Shown one piece after another: positions 50,524 to 60,352 of a DNA stretch of 64,000 nucleotides. This DNA is from JABHIE01 sp964584805. GTDB taxonomy: Bacteria > Planctomycetota > UBA1135. The DNA is taken from positions 1 to 64,000 of the forward strand of contig CAZPAY010000006.1 in assembly GCA_964584805.1 (NCBI GenBank), in the 5' to 3' direction. Positions within the stretch are counted from its first letter, which is position 1. The number at the start of each line of letters is the position of its first letter. A program made the position numbers and the translations under genes. Below the pieces are notes generated by a model. It saw only the letters and a list, made by a program, of their open reading frames with translations, was not told where the DNA came from and searched no databases.

Positions 50524-53050
50524 TTCCGGCGACTCCATTCCTGACCTCGAAGAACTGATTCAGCAATTTACTGCTGACGACGATGATGCTATTGTCGAAG
50601 AAATCGGCGAGGAATTCCCTTCTGTTAAAGACAACCCTCCGCCACCCGTTTTGGTGGCCTTCCCGCTAAGGAAGTCGGTGCCCTTTCCTGAGATTGTTAT
50701 GCCGATTCTTGCCGAGGCCGGAGTCGAAGTTGAGATTATGGAAAAGGCGCTCAAAGATGGGCGGCATATCGGTTTGATTTTCGCGCCCGGGCCTAATGGC
50801 GAGGGCGATCCAGACGCCAAGCCCGGCACTAAGGCACGCGATGCATGGCGCCCCACGGCACCAAGTGATTTCGCACCATTCGGCGTTTTGGCCGAAGTGC
50901 ATAAACGCATTAAATTGCCTGACGGTAATTCAAATTACATCTGCCGCGGCTTGCGGCGTTTCGAAGTCGACAAGTGGGTGCGCATGGATCCCATTCCTGC
51001 GGCCAAGGTGAGTTATCCAGATGATATTTACCCGCATGAGTCTCACGCAGATGCGACTAAGAAACTAGCGCAGCTTGAACAAGACGAGGCCGATGCTTTG
51101 GCACGCAATGTCTTAGCCTTAGCGCAGAAGGTGGCTTCACATAACCCATCTTTAGGCGAGGGCTTTAATCTTGCGGCTCTGAATATCGAGCCAGCGGGGC
51201 ATTTGGCCGATTTCGCTGCAGCGTATCTATTCCGCGATTCGACCGCAAAGCAGGCCGTTTTAGAAGAGCTGAATATCAAAGCGCGCCTGCGTTTGGTCGA
51301 TGAAGAATTGACGCGTGAGTTGGTGACACTTGAGTTGGGTGACCGGATTCAAAATGAAATCCGCATCAAAATCGAAGAGCAGCAAAAAGAGTATTTCCTG
51401 CGTGAACAAATCAAAATCATCCGCCGCGAGTTAGGCGAGGAAAAAGATCCTCAAGAGCAAGACCGGGAATTTTTCTTAGGCAAACTTGACGAGGGCGAAT
51501 ACCCCGACGAGGTGGTCGATAAAGTGCGCTCTGAGGTTGACCGATTAGGCATGATTCCGACGGCCTCGCCGGAGTATTCCGTGGTGCGAAATTATCTCGA
51601 ATGGATGGTTGAGTTGCCTTGGTGCGTTTCGAGCGATGATCAAATTGATCTAGACAAGGCCGAGACGATTCTTGAGCGAGATCATCATGGTCTCTCCGAA
51701 GCCAAAGAGCGCATCCTTGAGTTTTTGGGTGTGCGCAAATTGCGCCCTGAGCATAAGGGCGCGATTTTGTGCTTCTCTGGCCCTCCCGGGGTCGGCAAGA
51801 CTTCATTGGCGATGGCTTTGGCCGAGTCGATGGGCCGCAAACTTGAGCGGATGAGCTTGGGCGGTATGCGCGATGAAGCTGAAATTAAGGGTCATCGCCG
51901 CACTTATGTCGGCGCTTTGCCCGGGCGTATTTTGCAAATGATTCGACGCGCGGGCACGAATAACCCGGTGATTGTCCTTGATGAAGTCGACAAGTTGGGC
52001 AAAGACTTTCGCGGTGACCCATCGAGTGCGCTCCTTGAGGTGCTCGATCCTGAGCAGAATCATGCGTTTTTGGATTTGTTCATGGACATCCCTTTCGACT
52101 TGAGTCGTGTGATGTTTGTGGCGACGGCTAACTTTTTGCAGAGCATCCCAGGGCCGCTGCGTGACCGAATGGAAATCATTCAGTTGCCGGGTTATGTCCG
52201 TAATGAAAAAGTTCAAATCGCCCGCCAGCATTTGTTACCACGGCAACTGATTGAGCACGGTCTTGATGCGAAGAATCTCAAACTGTCGGTGCGTACTCTG
52301 CGCGCCATGATTGACGGCTACACGCGTGAGGCCGGCGTGCGTGGGTTAGATAAATCGATTGCTTCGGTTTGCCGAAAACGCACGCTTGAAATTGCGCGCC
52401 GCAAGCGTCCAAAAGCCGACTTAAAACCCGAAGTGCTCGAAAAATATTTGGGCCCTGCAAAATTCGAAGACGACCCGGTGCGCTTGCGTCCAGAGATTGG
52501 CGTGGCGCTTGGCTTGGCTTACACCTCTTATGGGGGCGATGTTCTTGAGATTGAGTGCGTGAGTTTCGCCAATGGCAAAGGCTTGGTTGCACACACGGGT
52601 TCGCTTGGTGATGTGATGACTGAGAGTTGCCGCATTGCGCACAGTTGTTTGCGCTCACAGGTCAATGGATTGGCCATTGAGCCCGAAGCGTTTCAAAAGC
52701 AAGATTTGCACATTCACTTCCCAGCGGGCGCGGTGCCTAAAGACGGCCCGTCTGCGGGCATCACGATTGCTTGTGCGATGTATTCGCGCCTCACGGGGCG
52801 CCGCATGAAAGCGCGCACCGCCATGACGGGTGAAATCACTTTAACTGGCGAGGTGCTGGCCGTGGGAGGCATCCGTGAAAAGGTGTTGGCTGCTAAGAGC
52901 CGTGGCGTAAAAACTTTGCTGTTGCCTTCGCGCAATCGCAGTGATGTTTCGCAAATGGATGTCGAATGGACACGCGGTTTGACTTTCCATTATGTGGATC
53001 ATCTCACCGATGTTTTGGAATTGGTTTTCCCGCGTCGTGGGAAAGTTTAG
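50516..53050 (+). CDS. lon: ATP-dependent Lon protease
   Basis: An 844-residue cytosolic AAA+ serine protease that degrades misfolded and regulatory proteins. An acidic N-terminal extension of about 45 residues (TADDDDAIVEEIGEEF) precedes the LON substrate-binding domain. The Walker A motif GPPGVGKTS lies near residues 423-430 and VIVLDEVDKL is Walker B. The catalytic dyad is Ser746 in PKDGPSAG and Lys789 in GGIREKVLAAK, spaced 43 residues as in E. coli Lon. It overlaps the symporter gene by eight bases, and a peptidase-like lipoprotein gene begins inside its 3' end, so three proteolysis genes are linked: lon, this lipoprotein and sppA. Confidence 0.97.
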   Translation: MVDSGDSIPDLEELIQQFTADDDDAIVEEIGEEFPSVKDNPPPPVLVAFPLRKSVPFPEIVMPILAEAGVEVEIMEKALKDGRHIGLIFAPGPNGEGDPDAKPGTKARDAWRPTAPSDFAPFGVLAEVHKRIKLPDGNSNYICRGLRRFEVDKWVRMDPIPAAKVSYPDDIYPHESHADATKKLAQLEQDEADALARNVLALAQKVASHNPSLGEGFNLAALNIEPAGHLADFAAAYLFRDSTAKQAVLEELNIKARLRLVDEELTRELVTLELGDRIQNEIRIKIEEQQKEYFLREQIKIIRRELGEEKDPQEQDREFFLGKLDEGEYPDEVVDKVRSEVDRLGMIPTASPEYSVVRNYLEWMVELPWCVSSDDQIDLDKAETILERDHHGLSEAKERILEFLGVRKLRPEHKGAILCFSGPPGVGKTSLAMALAESMGRKLERMSLGGMRDEAEIKGHRRTYVGALPGRILQMIRRAGTNNPVIVLDEVDKLGKDFRGDPSSALLEVLDPEQNHAFLDLFMDIPFDLSRVMFVATANFLQSIPGPLRDRMEIIQLPGYVRNEKVQIARQHLLPRQLIEHGLDAKNLKLSVRTLRAMIDGYTREAGVRGLDKSIASVCRKRTLEIARRKRPKADLKPEVLEKYLGPAKFEDDPVRLRPEIGVALGLAYTSYGGDVLEIECVSFANGKGLVAHTGSLGDVMTESCRIAHSCLRSQVNGLAIEPEAFQKQDLHIHFPAGAVPKDGPSAGITIACAMYSRLTGRRMKARTAMTGEITLTGEVLAVGGIREKVLAAKSRGVKTLLLPSRNRSDVSQMDVEWTRGLTFHYVDHLTDVLELVFPRRGKV

Positions 53051-54338
53051 GGCATTCACGGTTATTGCATTAAGCGGTTTGGCCGCTTGCGTTTCGCCGA
53101 TTGCGGGTGGAAGTGACAGCCATGAGGCGGGCAGTGATGCTCAAGCTATCGCACACTTGCGACCGCAAATTCAACTTGAGTTGCCCGAATCGCTTGAGCA
53201 TTGGCGCGCGCCACTTGAAGCGGATTTGCTCGTGCTTGAATCCCTTTATGCGGAGCAGTCAGAGCGCTGGCCGCTGGCGAAAAATGACGCACCTTTGCGC
53301 TTGGCTGTTTTGCCAGACATCCCGCGGGCTCAGGCTTTTCTGACCCAATTGGGCTTGCCCGACGATCCTCGCGTGGCGCGCACTTACCCCAATTTGCGTA
53401 TGGCTGTCGTCCCGATGCCGAGAGATGACCGATTGTTGCGTCAACGCGAGTTGCCACTGATGACTTGGCGTGCGACCTTATGCCACGAAGCGGCGCATTT
53501 GCTGTCGCTGGATCGGCCGCTACTGCGCGAGGCACCACTTTGGTTTCAGGAAGGTTACGCCGAATCGTGGAGCGAGGCATTTGTCGAGATTGATGCCGCA
53601 TCCCCCTATGCCGCGAGCAATGTGTTTGGGCTCTTGACGGCATGGGCAACGCCTTGGCAGGTGAGTTACAGCTCTCAATCTGCCCTACTTTGGTTGAGCG
53701 AGCAACCTGCTGAGACTCGTTTGTCCGGTTGGGTTTATCTTGTGGCAGAAGCCTGTGCGCGCGATTTTTCACATCAACCTTGGCACTCGGTTTCAGAATC
53801 GATGCCTCTTTTGCCAGACGCGCCCGCCCTTCGTCTGTTTGGTCGTGATGCGAGTTCAGAGATATTGCAAACCGTGGTTTGCGAGCAATTGCGCGAAACA
53901 GAGAAGGGCTGCCTGGCATCCCTCCCTTTGGAAATCGTCGCGTTGAATTTGCGGCGACCCTGGCAGGGTATTGAACCCCTAGATTTGCAACTGCAGCTCG
54001 GCCGCTCTGGAAGCCCGGAAGCCGGCATTTTGTTAAAAAGCGGCGCGCATCAAATTCGATTGCGCATGAATGTCTTTGGCCAGTGGATTGCTTTTGTCGA
54101 AAACGATGGTGAATTGCGGCAAGACCGTATGCCTAGGAATAAAGAGCACTCTGGAATTGGTTTAGCCCTTCGTTTTGTTTTTACTCAACAAGATGGCCTC
54201 TTGCGCGTAACTTGCGATGGCCAACGCGAGCAGCTATTAGAGTTGCCGCCCGAATTCGGCCCGCCTTTTGAAATACAGGTTTTCGTCCGTGATGGCGCAC
54301 TGAATTTCTCTTCGACTACAATTCAGCCCGATTCCTGA
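53037..54338 (+). CDS. Gluzincin-type metallopeptidase-like lipoprotein
   Basis: A 433-residue protein with a lipoprotein signal MGKFRAFTVIALSGLAAC (Cys18). The zinc motif HEAAH is at residues 150-154, and a glutamate in WFQEGYAE (Glu172) lies 18 residues further, the HExxH...E pattern of peptidase MA/DUF1570-like gluzincins. Peptidase activity in the periplasm or on the outer membrane is likely but the substrate is unknown. About 250 beta-rich residues follow the catalytic part, ending without recognised domain. GTG 53037 is chosen because it starts the signal peptide; it overlaps lon by 14 bases. An ATG at 53010 is an alternative. It lies between lon and sppA. Confidence 0.72.
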   Translation: MGKFRAFTVIALSGLAACVSPIAGGSDSHEAGSDAQAIAHLRPQIQLELPESLEHWRAPLEADLLVLESLYAEQSERWPLAKNDAPLRLAVLPDIPRAQAFLTQLGLPDDPRVARTYPNLRMAVVPMPRDDRLLRQRELPLMTWRATLCHEAAHLLSLDRPLLREAPLWFQEGYAESWSEAFVEIDAASPYAASNVFGLLTAWATPWQVSYSSQSALLWLSEQPAETRLSGWVYLVAEACARDFSHQPWHSVSESMPLLPDAPALRLFGRDASSEILQTVVCEQLRETEKGCLASLPLEIVALNLRRPWQGIEPLDLQLQLGRSGSPEAGILLKSGAHQIRLRMNVFGQWIAFVENDGELRQDRMPRNKEHSGIGLALRFVFTQQDGLLRVTCDGQREQLLELPPEFGPPFEIQVFVRDGALNFSSTTIQPDS

Positions 54339-54357
54339 ATCCAGCCCCACTCCACTC

Positions 54358-56100
54358 ATGAAAAACTTCCTCAAAATTGTTGTCGGCTCTGCTCTGGGCC
54401 TCTTCCTGGTCCTACTCATTGTTGCGCTTGGTTTTGCCGGGATGAGTGCCCCCGAGGCTGCCCAGCTAAACGACAACTCTATCCTTTTGTTTGACATGGG
54501 GCTATCCATCCGCGATCGCAATGTGATTCCTTCTCCGAAAGATATGTTTTTCAATCAGGGCGAGATTTCCGAATCGCTTCGAGGAGTTTTAGACGGCCTT
54601 GAGGCCGCCGCCGTTGACGAAAAAATTGCTGCGCTTCATTTGCACGGGCGTGTTTCAGGTTTAGGTGCTTCGAGTCAGCGCGCTCTGCATCAGGGCATCC
54701 TTGATTTCCGTCGCTCGGGCAAGCCGGTGCTGGCTTATGCCCCTGGGTTTGATGATGCGACTTATTACCTCTCCTCTGCGGCCGATTCGATTTATGTGCC
54801 ACCCATGATGGAGGTCGCTCTTGATGGCTACGCCGCCGAGGTGACTTATTACGCCGATGCGCTTGAGATGCTTGGCGTTGAAATGCAGGTCACGCGCGTG
54901 GGTAAATATAAGTCGGCGGTTGAACCTTTCTTGTTAAGCCAGATGAGTGAGCCCAACCGCGAGCAACTGGAAAATTTCCTTGGTGACATCACCGATGTTA
55001 TGCACGCTGACATCGCGCGCGCGCGCGGTTGGACCGACGCAGAATTTGCCGCAATCTTGGCTAACGGTGGTCTCTTTACGGGCGAAGATGCGGTTGCGGA
55101 AGGTTTGCTGACGGGCGTCCGCTATGCCGATGAGATTTTCGCGGATTTTCGCGGTTTCACCGGAACGGATGACGAAGCCGACCCCTTTCCCAAGATTTCT
55201 TTTGACGATTATCTTTCGCTGCAGAGCATTGAGTCTGAAGATGTCGATTCAACTCAACCTCATGTCGCTGTCATTTATGCCGAGGGCGAAATCGTCGACG
55301 GCCAGGGCAACGAGGGTGTAGCCGGCGATTCTGTAGCCAAACTCATTCGCAAGGCACGCCTCGATAAAGATGTCGCGGCCATTGTTCTGCGCGTAAATAG
55401 CCCCGGTGGAAGTGCTGCAGCTTCAGAAGTTATTTTGCGCGAGGTCATTTTGTCGACTGAGGTCAAACCGGTTGTCGTATCGATGGGAGATTACGCGGCT
55501 TCAGGCGGTTATTGGATTTCGTCTCGTGCAAATTATATTTTGGCCGAGCCCAATACGATTACGGGCAGCATTGGCGTGTTTGGCATGTTTCCCAATGCGC
55601 AAAAATTGATGCAGCGTTTCGGCCTCAATGTAGAAACCGTCCGCACGGGCCCTTATGCCGATATGTTTAGCCTAAACCGTCCGCGCACCGACGAAGAGTT
55701 AGCGATTGTGCAAAAATGGGTGGATTCCATTTACGATGGCTTCCTCGACCGGGTGGCTTTGGGGCGCGACATGACGCGCGAGGCGGTTCATGAAATTGCA
55801 CAGGGCCGCGTGTGGTCAGGCAAGGCCGCGCTCGAGCTTGGGCTCGTCGATGCTTTGGGGGATCTCAATGACGCCATTGAGGTCGCCGCCTCGCGCGCGC
55901 ATCTTGAGGGTGATTATGGCGTGGTTGTCATTGAGCAAGAATACGATGCATTCTCTCAATTCATGGCCGAGTTGATGGCCGCGAGCCCACTTGAAATACC
56001 CACGACGGAAGTCGTCCGTGATGCGGCTCGCACGCTTGATTGGGTTGGCCAAATGCGTGGAATCCAGGCGCGGCTACCTTATTTGGTGCGCTTGCATTAG
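54358..56100 (+). CDS. sppA: Signal peptide peptidase SppA (67 kDa type)
   Basis: A 580-residue inner-membrane serine protease that digests cleaved signal peptides. One N-terminal membrane helix (residues about 7-28) is followed by two tandem ClpP-like domains, the long Gram-negative form. The catalytic lysine is Lys185 in VGKYKSAVEPF and the nucleophile is Ser382 in GDYAASGGYW, as in E. coli SppA. The leader CCAGCCCCACTCCACTC has no Shine-Dalgarno sequence. The stop codon overlaps that of the convergent glycosyltransferase gene (TTAG). It lies 19 bases after the metallopeptidase-like lipoprotein and completes a proteolysis operon with lon. Confidence 0.94.
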   Translation: MKNFLKIVVGSALGLFLVLLIVALGFAGMSAPEAAQLNDNSILLFDMGLSIRDRNVIPSPKDMFFNQGEISESLRGVLDGLEAAAVDEKIAALHLHGRVSGLGASSQRALHQGILDFRRSGKPVLAYAPGFDDATYYLSSAADSIYVPPMMEVALDGYAAEVTYYADALEMLGVEMQVTRVGKYKSAVEPFLLSQMSEPNREQLENFLGDITDVMHADIARARGWTDAEFAAILANGGLFTGEDAVAEGLLTGVRYADEIFADFRGFTGTDDEADPFPKISFDDYLSLQSIESEDVDSTQPHVAVIYAEGEIVDGQGNEGVAGDSVAKLIRKARLDKDVAAIVLRVNSPGGSAAASEVILREVILSTEVKPVVVSMGDYAASGGYWISSRANYILAEPNTITGSIGVFGMFPNAQKLMQRFGLNVETVRTGPYADMFSLNRPRTDEELAIVQKWVDSIYDGFLDRVALGRDMTREAVHEIAQGRVWSGKAALELGLVDALGDLNDAIEVAASRAHLEGDYGVVVIEQEYDAFSQFMAELMAASPLEIPTTEVVRDAARTLDWVGQMRGIQARLPYLVRLH

Positions 56101-57137
56101 AGCGCGGCGATTACATCGTTAACTTTGATGGCATCCATGCGTGGTGAGCGTTGGCTGCGATCGCGCGTTGGCGGCGTCGCGTCACCGAAGCCGTATACGA
56201 TTGTTGTTGGCCCAGGTGGTGAAAACCGCACAGGGTCGGTGGGGCCGAATAGTGCGATTGTTTGAGTGTTGCGTTTTGCAGCGAGATGCACGGGCCCGCT
56301 GTCGGTGCCGATGACGCATTGGGCGGCATCGAGTAGTGCCATCAAGTGGTGAAGACTCGGTGTTGCCGGGGCAAGTGGCAGCGCATCACCTGCCAGGCTT
56401 TGAATTTTTTGGACATGTGCCAAATCGTTGGGTGTCCAGAGAGCAAGTGGATTATGGCCTTCCGCGCGCAATCGTTGGGCAAGCTCAGCCCATTTTTCAG
56501 GCGGCCATTCTTTATCTTTGCCGTAATCGGTAAATGCGGTGTGAAGCAAAAAAAACGGCGCGTCGTGTAGGCCCGCGCTTTTCATGGCGGCAGCCATTTC
56601 ATCTGTCGCGGCATCAGGTAGCGGCCACGCAAATGGAATGGAATCAGCCGATTCCAGTTTGATTGAATCAGGTGCAGATTGAAAGGCTTTCAACAAACAT
56701 AAGTCGCGGCGGCTGCGGTGCAGGCCATCGCGCACGGTGACGCGGTGGGTTAAAAATCGCCATGCACCTTCGCGGCTGATGCCTTTTGCGAAACCAATTT
56801 TGCGTTTTGCTTTTGAGAAAACCAAGTGCATTCCGCTTTTGAGGTTGCCTTGCAGGTCGATGATGGCATCCCATTTGTTGTGCCGGCGCATACGAAGTAG
56901 ATGCGAAAAAATGGCCGACTTGCGTTTGCGCGGGAAGACAAGCAACTCGTCAATCGCGGGGTGGCCTTCTAGCAAAGAGGCAAATCGATCTTCTACGAGC
57001 CATGCCAAGTGCGCTTTGGGGTAGGCCGCTCGCAGGCTTTCGATGACGGGTAAGCCAAACACCACATCGCCGAGCGCGCTCATGCGTATCACCAAGATAC
57101 GGGCGTCTTCTGGCAATGGCGTCTCATTCCTAATCAT
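56097..57137 (-). CDS. Glycosyltransferase family 9 (heptosyltransferase-like)
   Basis: A 346-residue GT-B enzyme of the heptosyltransferase family (WaaC/WaaF/WaaQ), which adds heptose to the LPS inner core. Motifs are ILVIRMSALGDVVFGLPV near the N-terminus, WLVEDRF, IIDLQGNLKSG, and the donor-binding GTDSGPVHLAA with LFGPTDPVRFSP near the C-terminus. Start ATG 57137 is chosen because it precedes ILVIRMSALGD; the frame is open 36 codons upstream without similarity. It is divergent from a Kdo-kinase-like gene across 14 bases, and kdsB is also present in the window, so LPS core assembly is likely. The exact sugar is unknown. Confidence 0.86.
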   Translation of the reverse strand: MIRNETPLPEDARILVIRMSALGDVVFGLPVIESLRAAYPKAHLAWLVEDRFASLLEGHPAIDELLVFPRKRKSAIFSHLLRMRRHNKWDAIIDLQGNLKSGMHLVFSKAKRKIGFAKGISREGAWRFLTHRVTVRDGLHRSRRDLCLLKAFQSAPDSIKLESADSIPFAWPLPDAATDEMAAAMKSAGLHDAPFFLLHTAFTDYGKDKEWPPEKWAELAQRLRAEGHNPLALWTPNDLAHVQKIQSLAGDALPLAPATPSLHHLMALLDAAQCVIGTDSGPVHLAAKRNTQTIALFGPTDPVRFSPPGPTTIVYGFGDATPPTRDRSQRSPRMDAIKVNDVIAAL

Positions 57138-57151
57138 TGGGAAAGGATAAC

Positions 57152-57865
57152 ATGGCAGATGTGGAAGCCCCCAATCTCTCACCCTGCCGCCATTGGCGAA
57201 CTTCGAGCGCCCGTTTGTGGGTGCGTGAAGGCTTGCGCCCACCAACCGGTAACTGGGAAGACTGCCTGCTTGAGGGCGAGCGCAGCTTAAACGAGATGGC
57301 TAAACGCGCAGACCGTGTGGTCGGCGTTGGGCGCGAGCTTGCACGAGCGGTTGACTTCGGCTCAGGTGATGTCGGCATTTGGCGTATCAATCACCACGGT
57401 GGTGTTTTCGGCAATCTCATGGGTGCGCGCTATTGCTCTTCCGCGCGTCTTGAGGCGGAAGTGCTTTTGTCGGATCATTTGCGCCGTCAAGGTGTGGCCA
57501 CGCCCGAAGTGCTTTTTGCGCTCGCCGCAAGGCGTGGGTTTTCATGGAGACAACATCTCGTAACGCGTGAGGTCGCTGATGCGCAAACGGTGTTCGCCGC
57601 CCGCGATGATGCCATGGCACGCCGCGCATCCGCTGAATTACTGGAGCGCTTATTTGATTTGGGCCTTTGGGCAACAGATTTACATCCAGGTAACTTGCTC
57701 TGGCAAAAGAGCAGCGGCACTTGCTGGCTGCTTGATTTGGCCGGTGCTACTTTGAAGGGGCGCCCCCTTAATGGCGAAGAACGCGTGCAACGCCGCAAGC
57801 GATATTTGCGTTATTTTGACAAGCACGCCGGCACCGGCACATCCCACGGGATGCTTGACGATTAG
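57152..57865 (+). CDS. Lipopolysaccharide Kdo/WaaP-type kinase
   Basis: A 237-residue kinase-fold protein of the KdkA/WaaP type, which phosphorylates Kdo or heptose of the LPS core. The catalytic loop ATDLHPGNLLW lies near residues 178-188 with Asp and Asn of the kinase fold, followed by CWLLDLAGA in place of DFG. The N-lobe lysine is not obvious. ATG 57152 has the ribosome site GAAAGGA five bases upstream, one of the few good ones in the window. It is divergent from a heptosyltransferase-like gene and its stop overlaps the following kinase-AAA gene (TTAG). Function as a Kdo kinase is inferred from family and neighbours. Confidence 0.75.
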   Translation: MADVEAPNLSPCRHWRTSSARLWVREGLRPPTGNWEDCLLEGERSLNEMAKRADRVVGVGRELARAVDFGSGDVGIWRINHHGGVFGNLMGARYCSSARLEAEVLLSDHLRRQGVATPEVLFALAARRGFSWRQHLVTREVADAQTVFAARDDAMARRASAELLERLFDLGLWATDLHPGNLLWQKSSGTCWLLDLAGATLKGRPLNGEERVQRRKRYLRYFDKHAGTGTSHGMLDD

Positions 57866-60321
57866 GCTCTGGCGCGGTCGAGTTGCTCGCGGGCGAGGTC
57901 GGGTTTGCCCGTTGCTCGGTAAAGCTTGACATAGGCAAAAGCGACGAGGGCTCGTAAAGCCTTGTCTTGTGCGAGGTCAGCCGTGGCATCTGCTTTGGTG
58001 AGCAGTGCATGCGCGGCTGCCCAGTCTTGCTTGTGGATTTCAAGTCGCGCTTTGGCGATGTCAAATCGACAGCGGTTTGCAGGGCTTATCACTTCATCAA
58101 ATTCAGCGAAATGGGGGGCAATTCGCTTGGCAATCCGCATTGCGCGAGAAATGGACCCATGGCTAACATGCCGCTCAAGTTGGAGCAAGCCAAGCCGCGC
58201 GGCAGTTTTGCTTAGAGCGCCACGACTCGCGTGGAAGGCAATCGAAGAGTCTTTTCCAGGCCAATCTAATTCGCTTGCCTCAAGCGCGTGAAAAACCGCT
58301 CGGTGGCAGGCGCGCTTGTCAGCATCTTGCATTGTGGCGTAAACCACTTGCTGCAATTGCGGGCGAGCAAACCGATAAAGGCCATTGCTGACTCGGAGCC
58401 AACCGTCAGCACGCAGTCGCCGCATCGTGCGAGAAACGCCCGTCTCGGAACGCCCGAGAGCTGTGGCGAGCAATGGAATGCGGATGGGCGGGCTGAAAAG
58501 CGAGGCCCACTGCAGCATGGCTCGTTTGCGGTCGCTGAGTGCGCCAATCTCTTGGTTGAGCAAATCGGCTTGGGAGATTGCGCTCGGCACCATGGTGTCA
58601 TCGCTCGTAGGGCGGAAGTCACCCGGTCGCCCTGTGATTTCACCATGAGATTTCAGATAGCGCAAAAGGTCGTGTAAGTACCCCGGCATGCCGCAGCTGC
58701 CGCGTGATAAATCTGTGCGCAGCGGGGGCTCAAGGGCGCCATCTGCAAAAGACAAGTCGACAATTTTACGAATGGCCGAGCGTTGCATTTCTGCGACGGG
58801 CAGGGTGCGGCAACCATCAAATGTCGTGAGTTTGTCTGCTGCCGCCGCACTCTCGACAGAAAGCTCGTCGCGCAAGCAGAGTAAAAACACGACGGGCAGG
58901 TTGGGCTCGCCTTCCATGATGTCGGCGAGGAATTGCATGGCGCCCGGACCAACAAAAGATAAATCGTCGAGGCAAAGCACGAAGGGGCCTTCCTTGCCGA
59001 GAGCGCGGAACCATTCACGGAAGGCCGCAAGGCGCGTGCCGCGTGGAATCGGAACGCCACGCAATATATCAATCAAGTCAGCGGCGGCTTGCGGCTTAAG
59101 CTCTTTTTCAAGGCGGCGGATGACATTTTGGTTTGGGCCTTCGTCAGGAGCGAGGCCTAAAGAACGCGCAAGTGCGGTGCGAACTGCGCGGAATGCCGAT
59201 GCCGTCGCGATGCCAGCGCCCATGCAGCGGCCATAAAGGAAGGGCGGTGCATCGGGGCGACGGCGCAAGACAGCCCCGAATTCGAGCGCAAGCCGCGTCT
59301 TGCCTGAAGCAGCTGGGCCTTGCAGCAAGAAAGCGCGCGGTGATTGAGTGCGGACGACCTCATCAAAGACATCTTCGAGGCGGTCCATTTCGCGATCGCG
59401 GCCCGCAAATGGCAGGGAATCGCGGTGCAAGAGGGGCACGCGCTGCGCAGTCGTTGCGTGTTCATTCCACCAAGACCCGCGCTCAGCGGTCGTCAAGGTT
59501 TCGAGTAACTCGGCGGAAGAAGAGAATCGATCCGCAGGTTTTTCCGACAGGAGAGTCATGACGACCTTGTCGAAGAACGCAGAAAGCCTCGGTTGGATGG
59601 AAGAAGGCTCGCGGAGCAAAGCCCTTTGGCGGGCTAAACGGACACCTTGCGTTTCATCGCCGAAGGGGCGAGTACCAGTGGCGCACTCGTAAAGCAAGAC
59701 GCCAAGAGAATAAAGGTCAGCCGCGGGGCCTGGATGCTGGCCAGCAAGAACTTCGGGTGCGCAATAGGCAGGGGTGCCTGCGAAAAGCGGGGTGGCATCC
59801 CCATCTTGCGGGGTGGCACTGCGTACAAAACCTAAATCGGCGAGCAGGGCGCGGTCGTCGTCCCAGAGAATGTTTTCTGGTTTAACATCGAGGTGGACGA
59901 GCCCCTTTTCGTGGAGCGCGCCGAGCGCGCCTGCCAGCTGGCGAGCGATGGATCGCAGAGTGGGCTCAAGAGCGAGGCCAAACGAATCAAGCCAACGGCG
60001 GACACTGCGGCCTTGGAAATACTCGAGGACGAGGTAAAGGTAATTCCCCTCAGAGCGGCGGACCTCTTCGACCGCGTGGATTTTTAGCAGGGCAGGATGC
60101 CGCACTTTCATGCCAGCGCGTGCTTCTGCTAAAAAAGCGTCGCGAGCGATTTCATCGAGCAGCAAACCCGCGTGGAGCATTTTTATCGCGACCTCGTCGC
60201 CAACTTTGAGCGAGCCGACGGGCTTAAGAACTTTGGCGCGGTAAATCGTGCCTGTGTTGCCGTGACCTACACTTTCGATGAGCTCGAATCGTTTGAGTTT
60301 TGGAAGGGATTCTGGAGGCAT
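57862..60321 (-). CDS. Ser/Thr protein kinase fused to an AAA/NTPase regulatory module
   Basis: An 819-residue cytosolic multidomain regulator. Residues 1-280 are a PknB-type kinase: Gly-loop VGHGNTGT, Lys47, HLDVKPEN with Asp145 and DLG at 162-164. An AAA-16-like NTPase follows, with P-loop GPAASGKT at about 335-342 and Walker B FVLCLDDLS near 440. A winged-helix-like segment near 610-650 (GRSETGVSRTMRRLR) and a helical, TPR-like C-terminus complete it. No membrane helix is seen. Such kinase-ATPase-helix proteins act as large signalling hubs, as in Myxococcota and Actinobacteria; the signal is unknown. It is divergent from cysS across 31 bases. Confidence 0.85.
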   Translation of the reverse strand: MPPESLPKLKRFELIESVGHGNTGTIYRAKVLKPVGSLKVGDEVAIKMLHAGLLLDEIARDAFLAEARAGMKVRHPALLKIHAVEEVRRSEGNYLYLVLEYFQGRSVRRWLDSFGLALEPTLRSIARQLAGALGALHEKGLVHLDVKPENILWDDDRALLADLGFVRSATPQDGDATPLFAGTPAYCAPEVLAGQHPGPAADLYSLGVLLYECATGTRPFGDETQGVRLARQRALLREPSSIQPRLSAFFDKVVMTLLSEKPADRFSSSAELLETLTTAERGSWWNEHATTAQRVPLLHRDSLPFAGRDREMDRLEDVFDEVVRTQSPRAFLLQGPAASGKTRLALEFGAVLRRRPDAPPFLYGRCMGAGIATASAFRAVRTALARSLGLAPDEGPNQNVIRRLEKELKPQAAADLIDILRGVPIPRGTRLAAFREWFRALGKEGPFVLCLDDLSFVGPGAMQFLADIMEGEPNLPVVFLLCLRDELSVESAAAADKLTTFDGCRTLPVAEMQRSAIRKIVDLSFADGALEPPLRTDLSRGSCGMPGYLHDLLRYLKSHGEITGRPGDFRPTSDDTMVPSAISQADLLNQEIGALSDRKRAMLQWASLFSPPIRIPLLATALGRSETGVSRTMRRLRADGWLRVSNGLYRFARPQLQQVVYATMQDADKRACHRAVFHALEASELDWPGKDSSIAFHASRGALSKTAARLGLLQLERHVSHGSISRAMRIAKRIAPHFAEFDEVISPANRCRFDIAKARLEIHKQDWAAAHALLTKADATADLAQDKALRALVAFAYVKLYRATGKPDLAREQLDRARA

Positions 60322-60352
60322 CTTGATGGGGCGGCGCGGTTAAAATCTTGCC

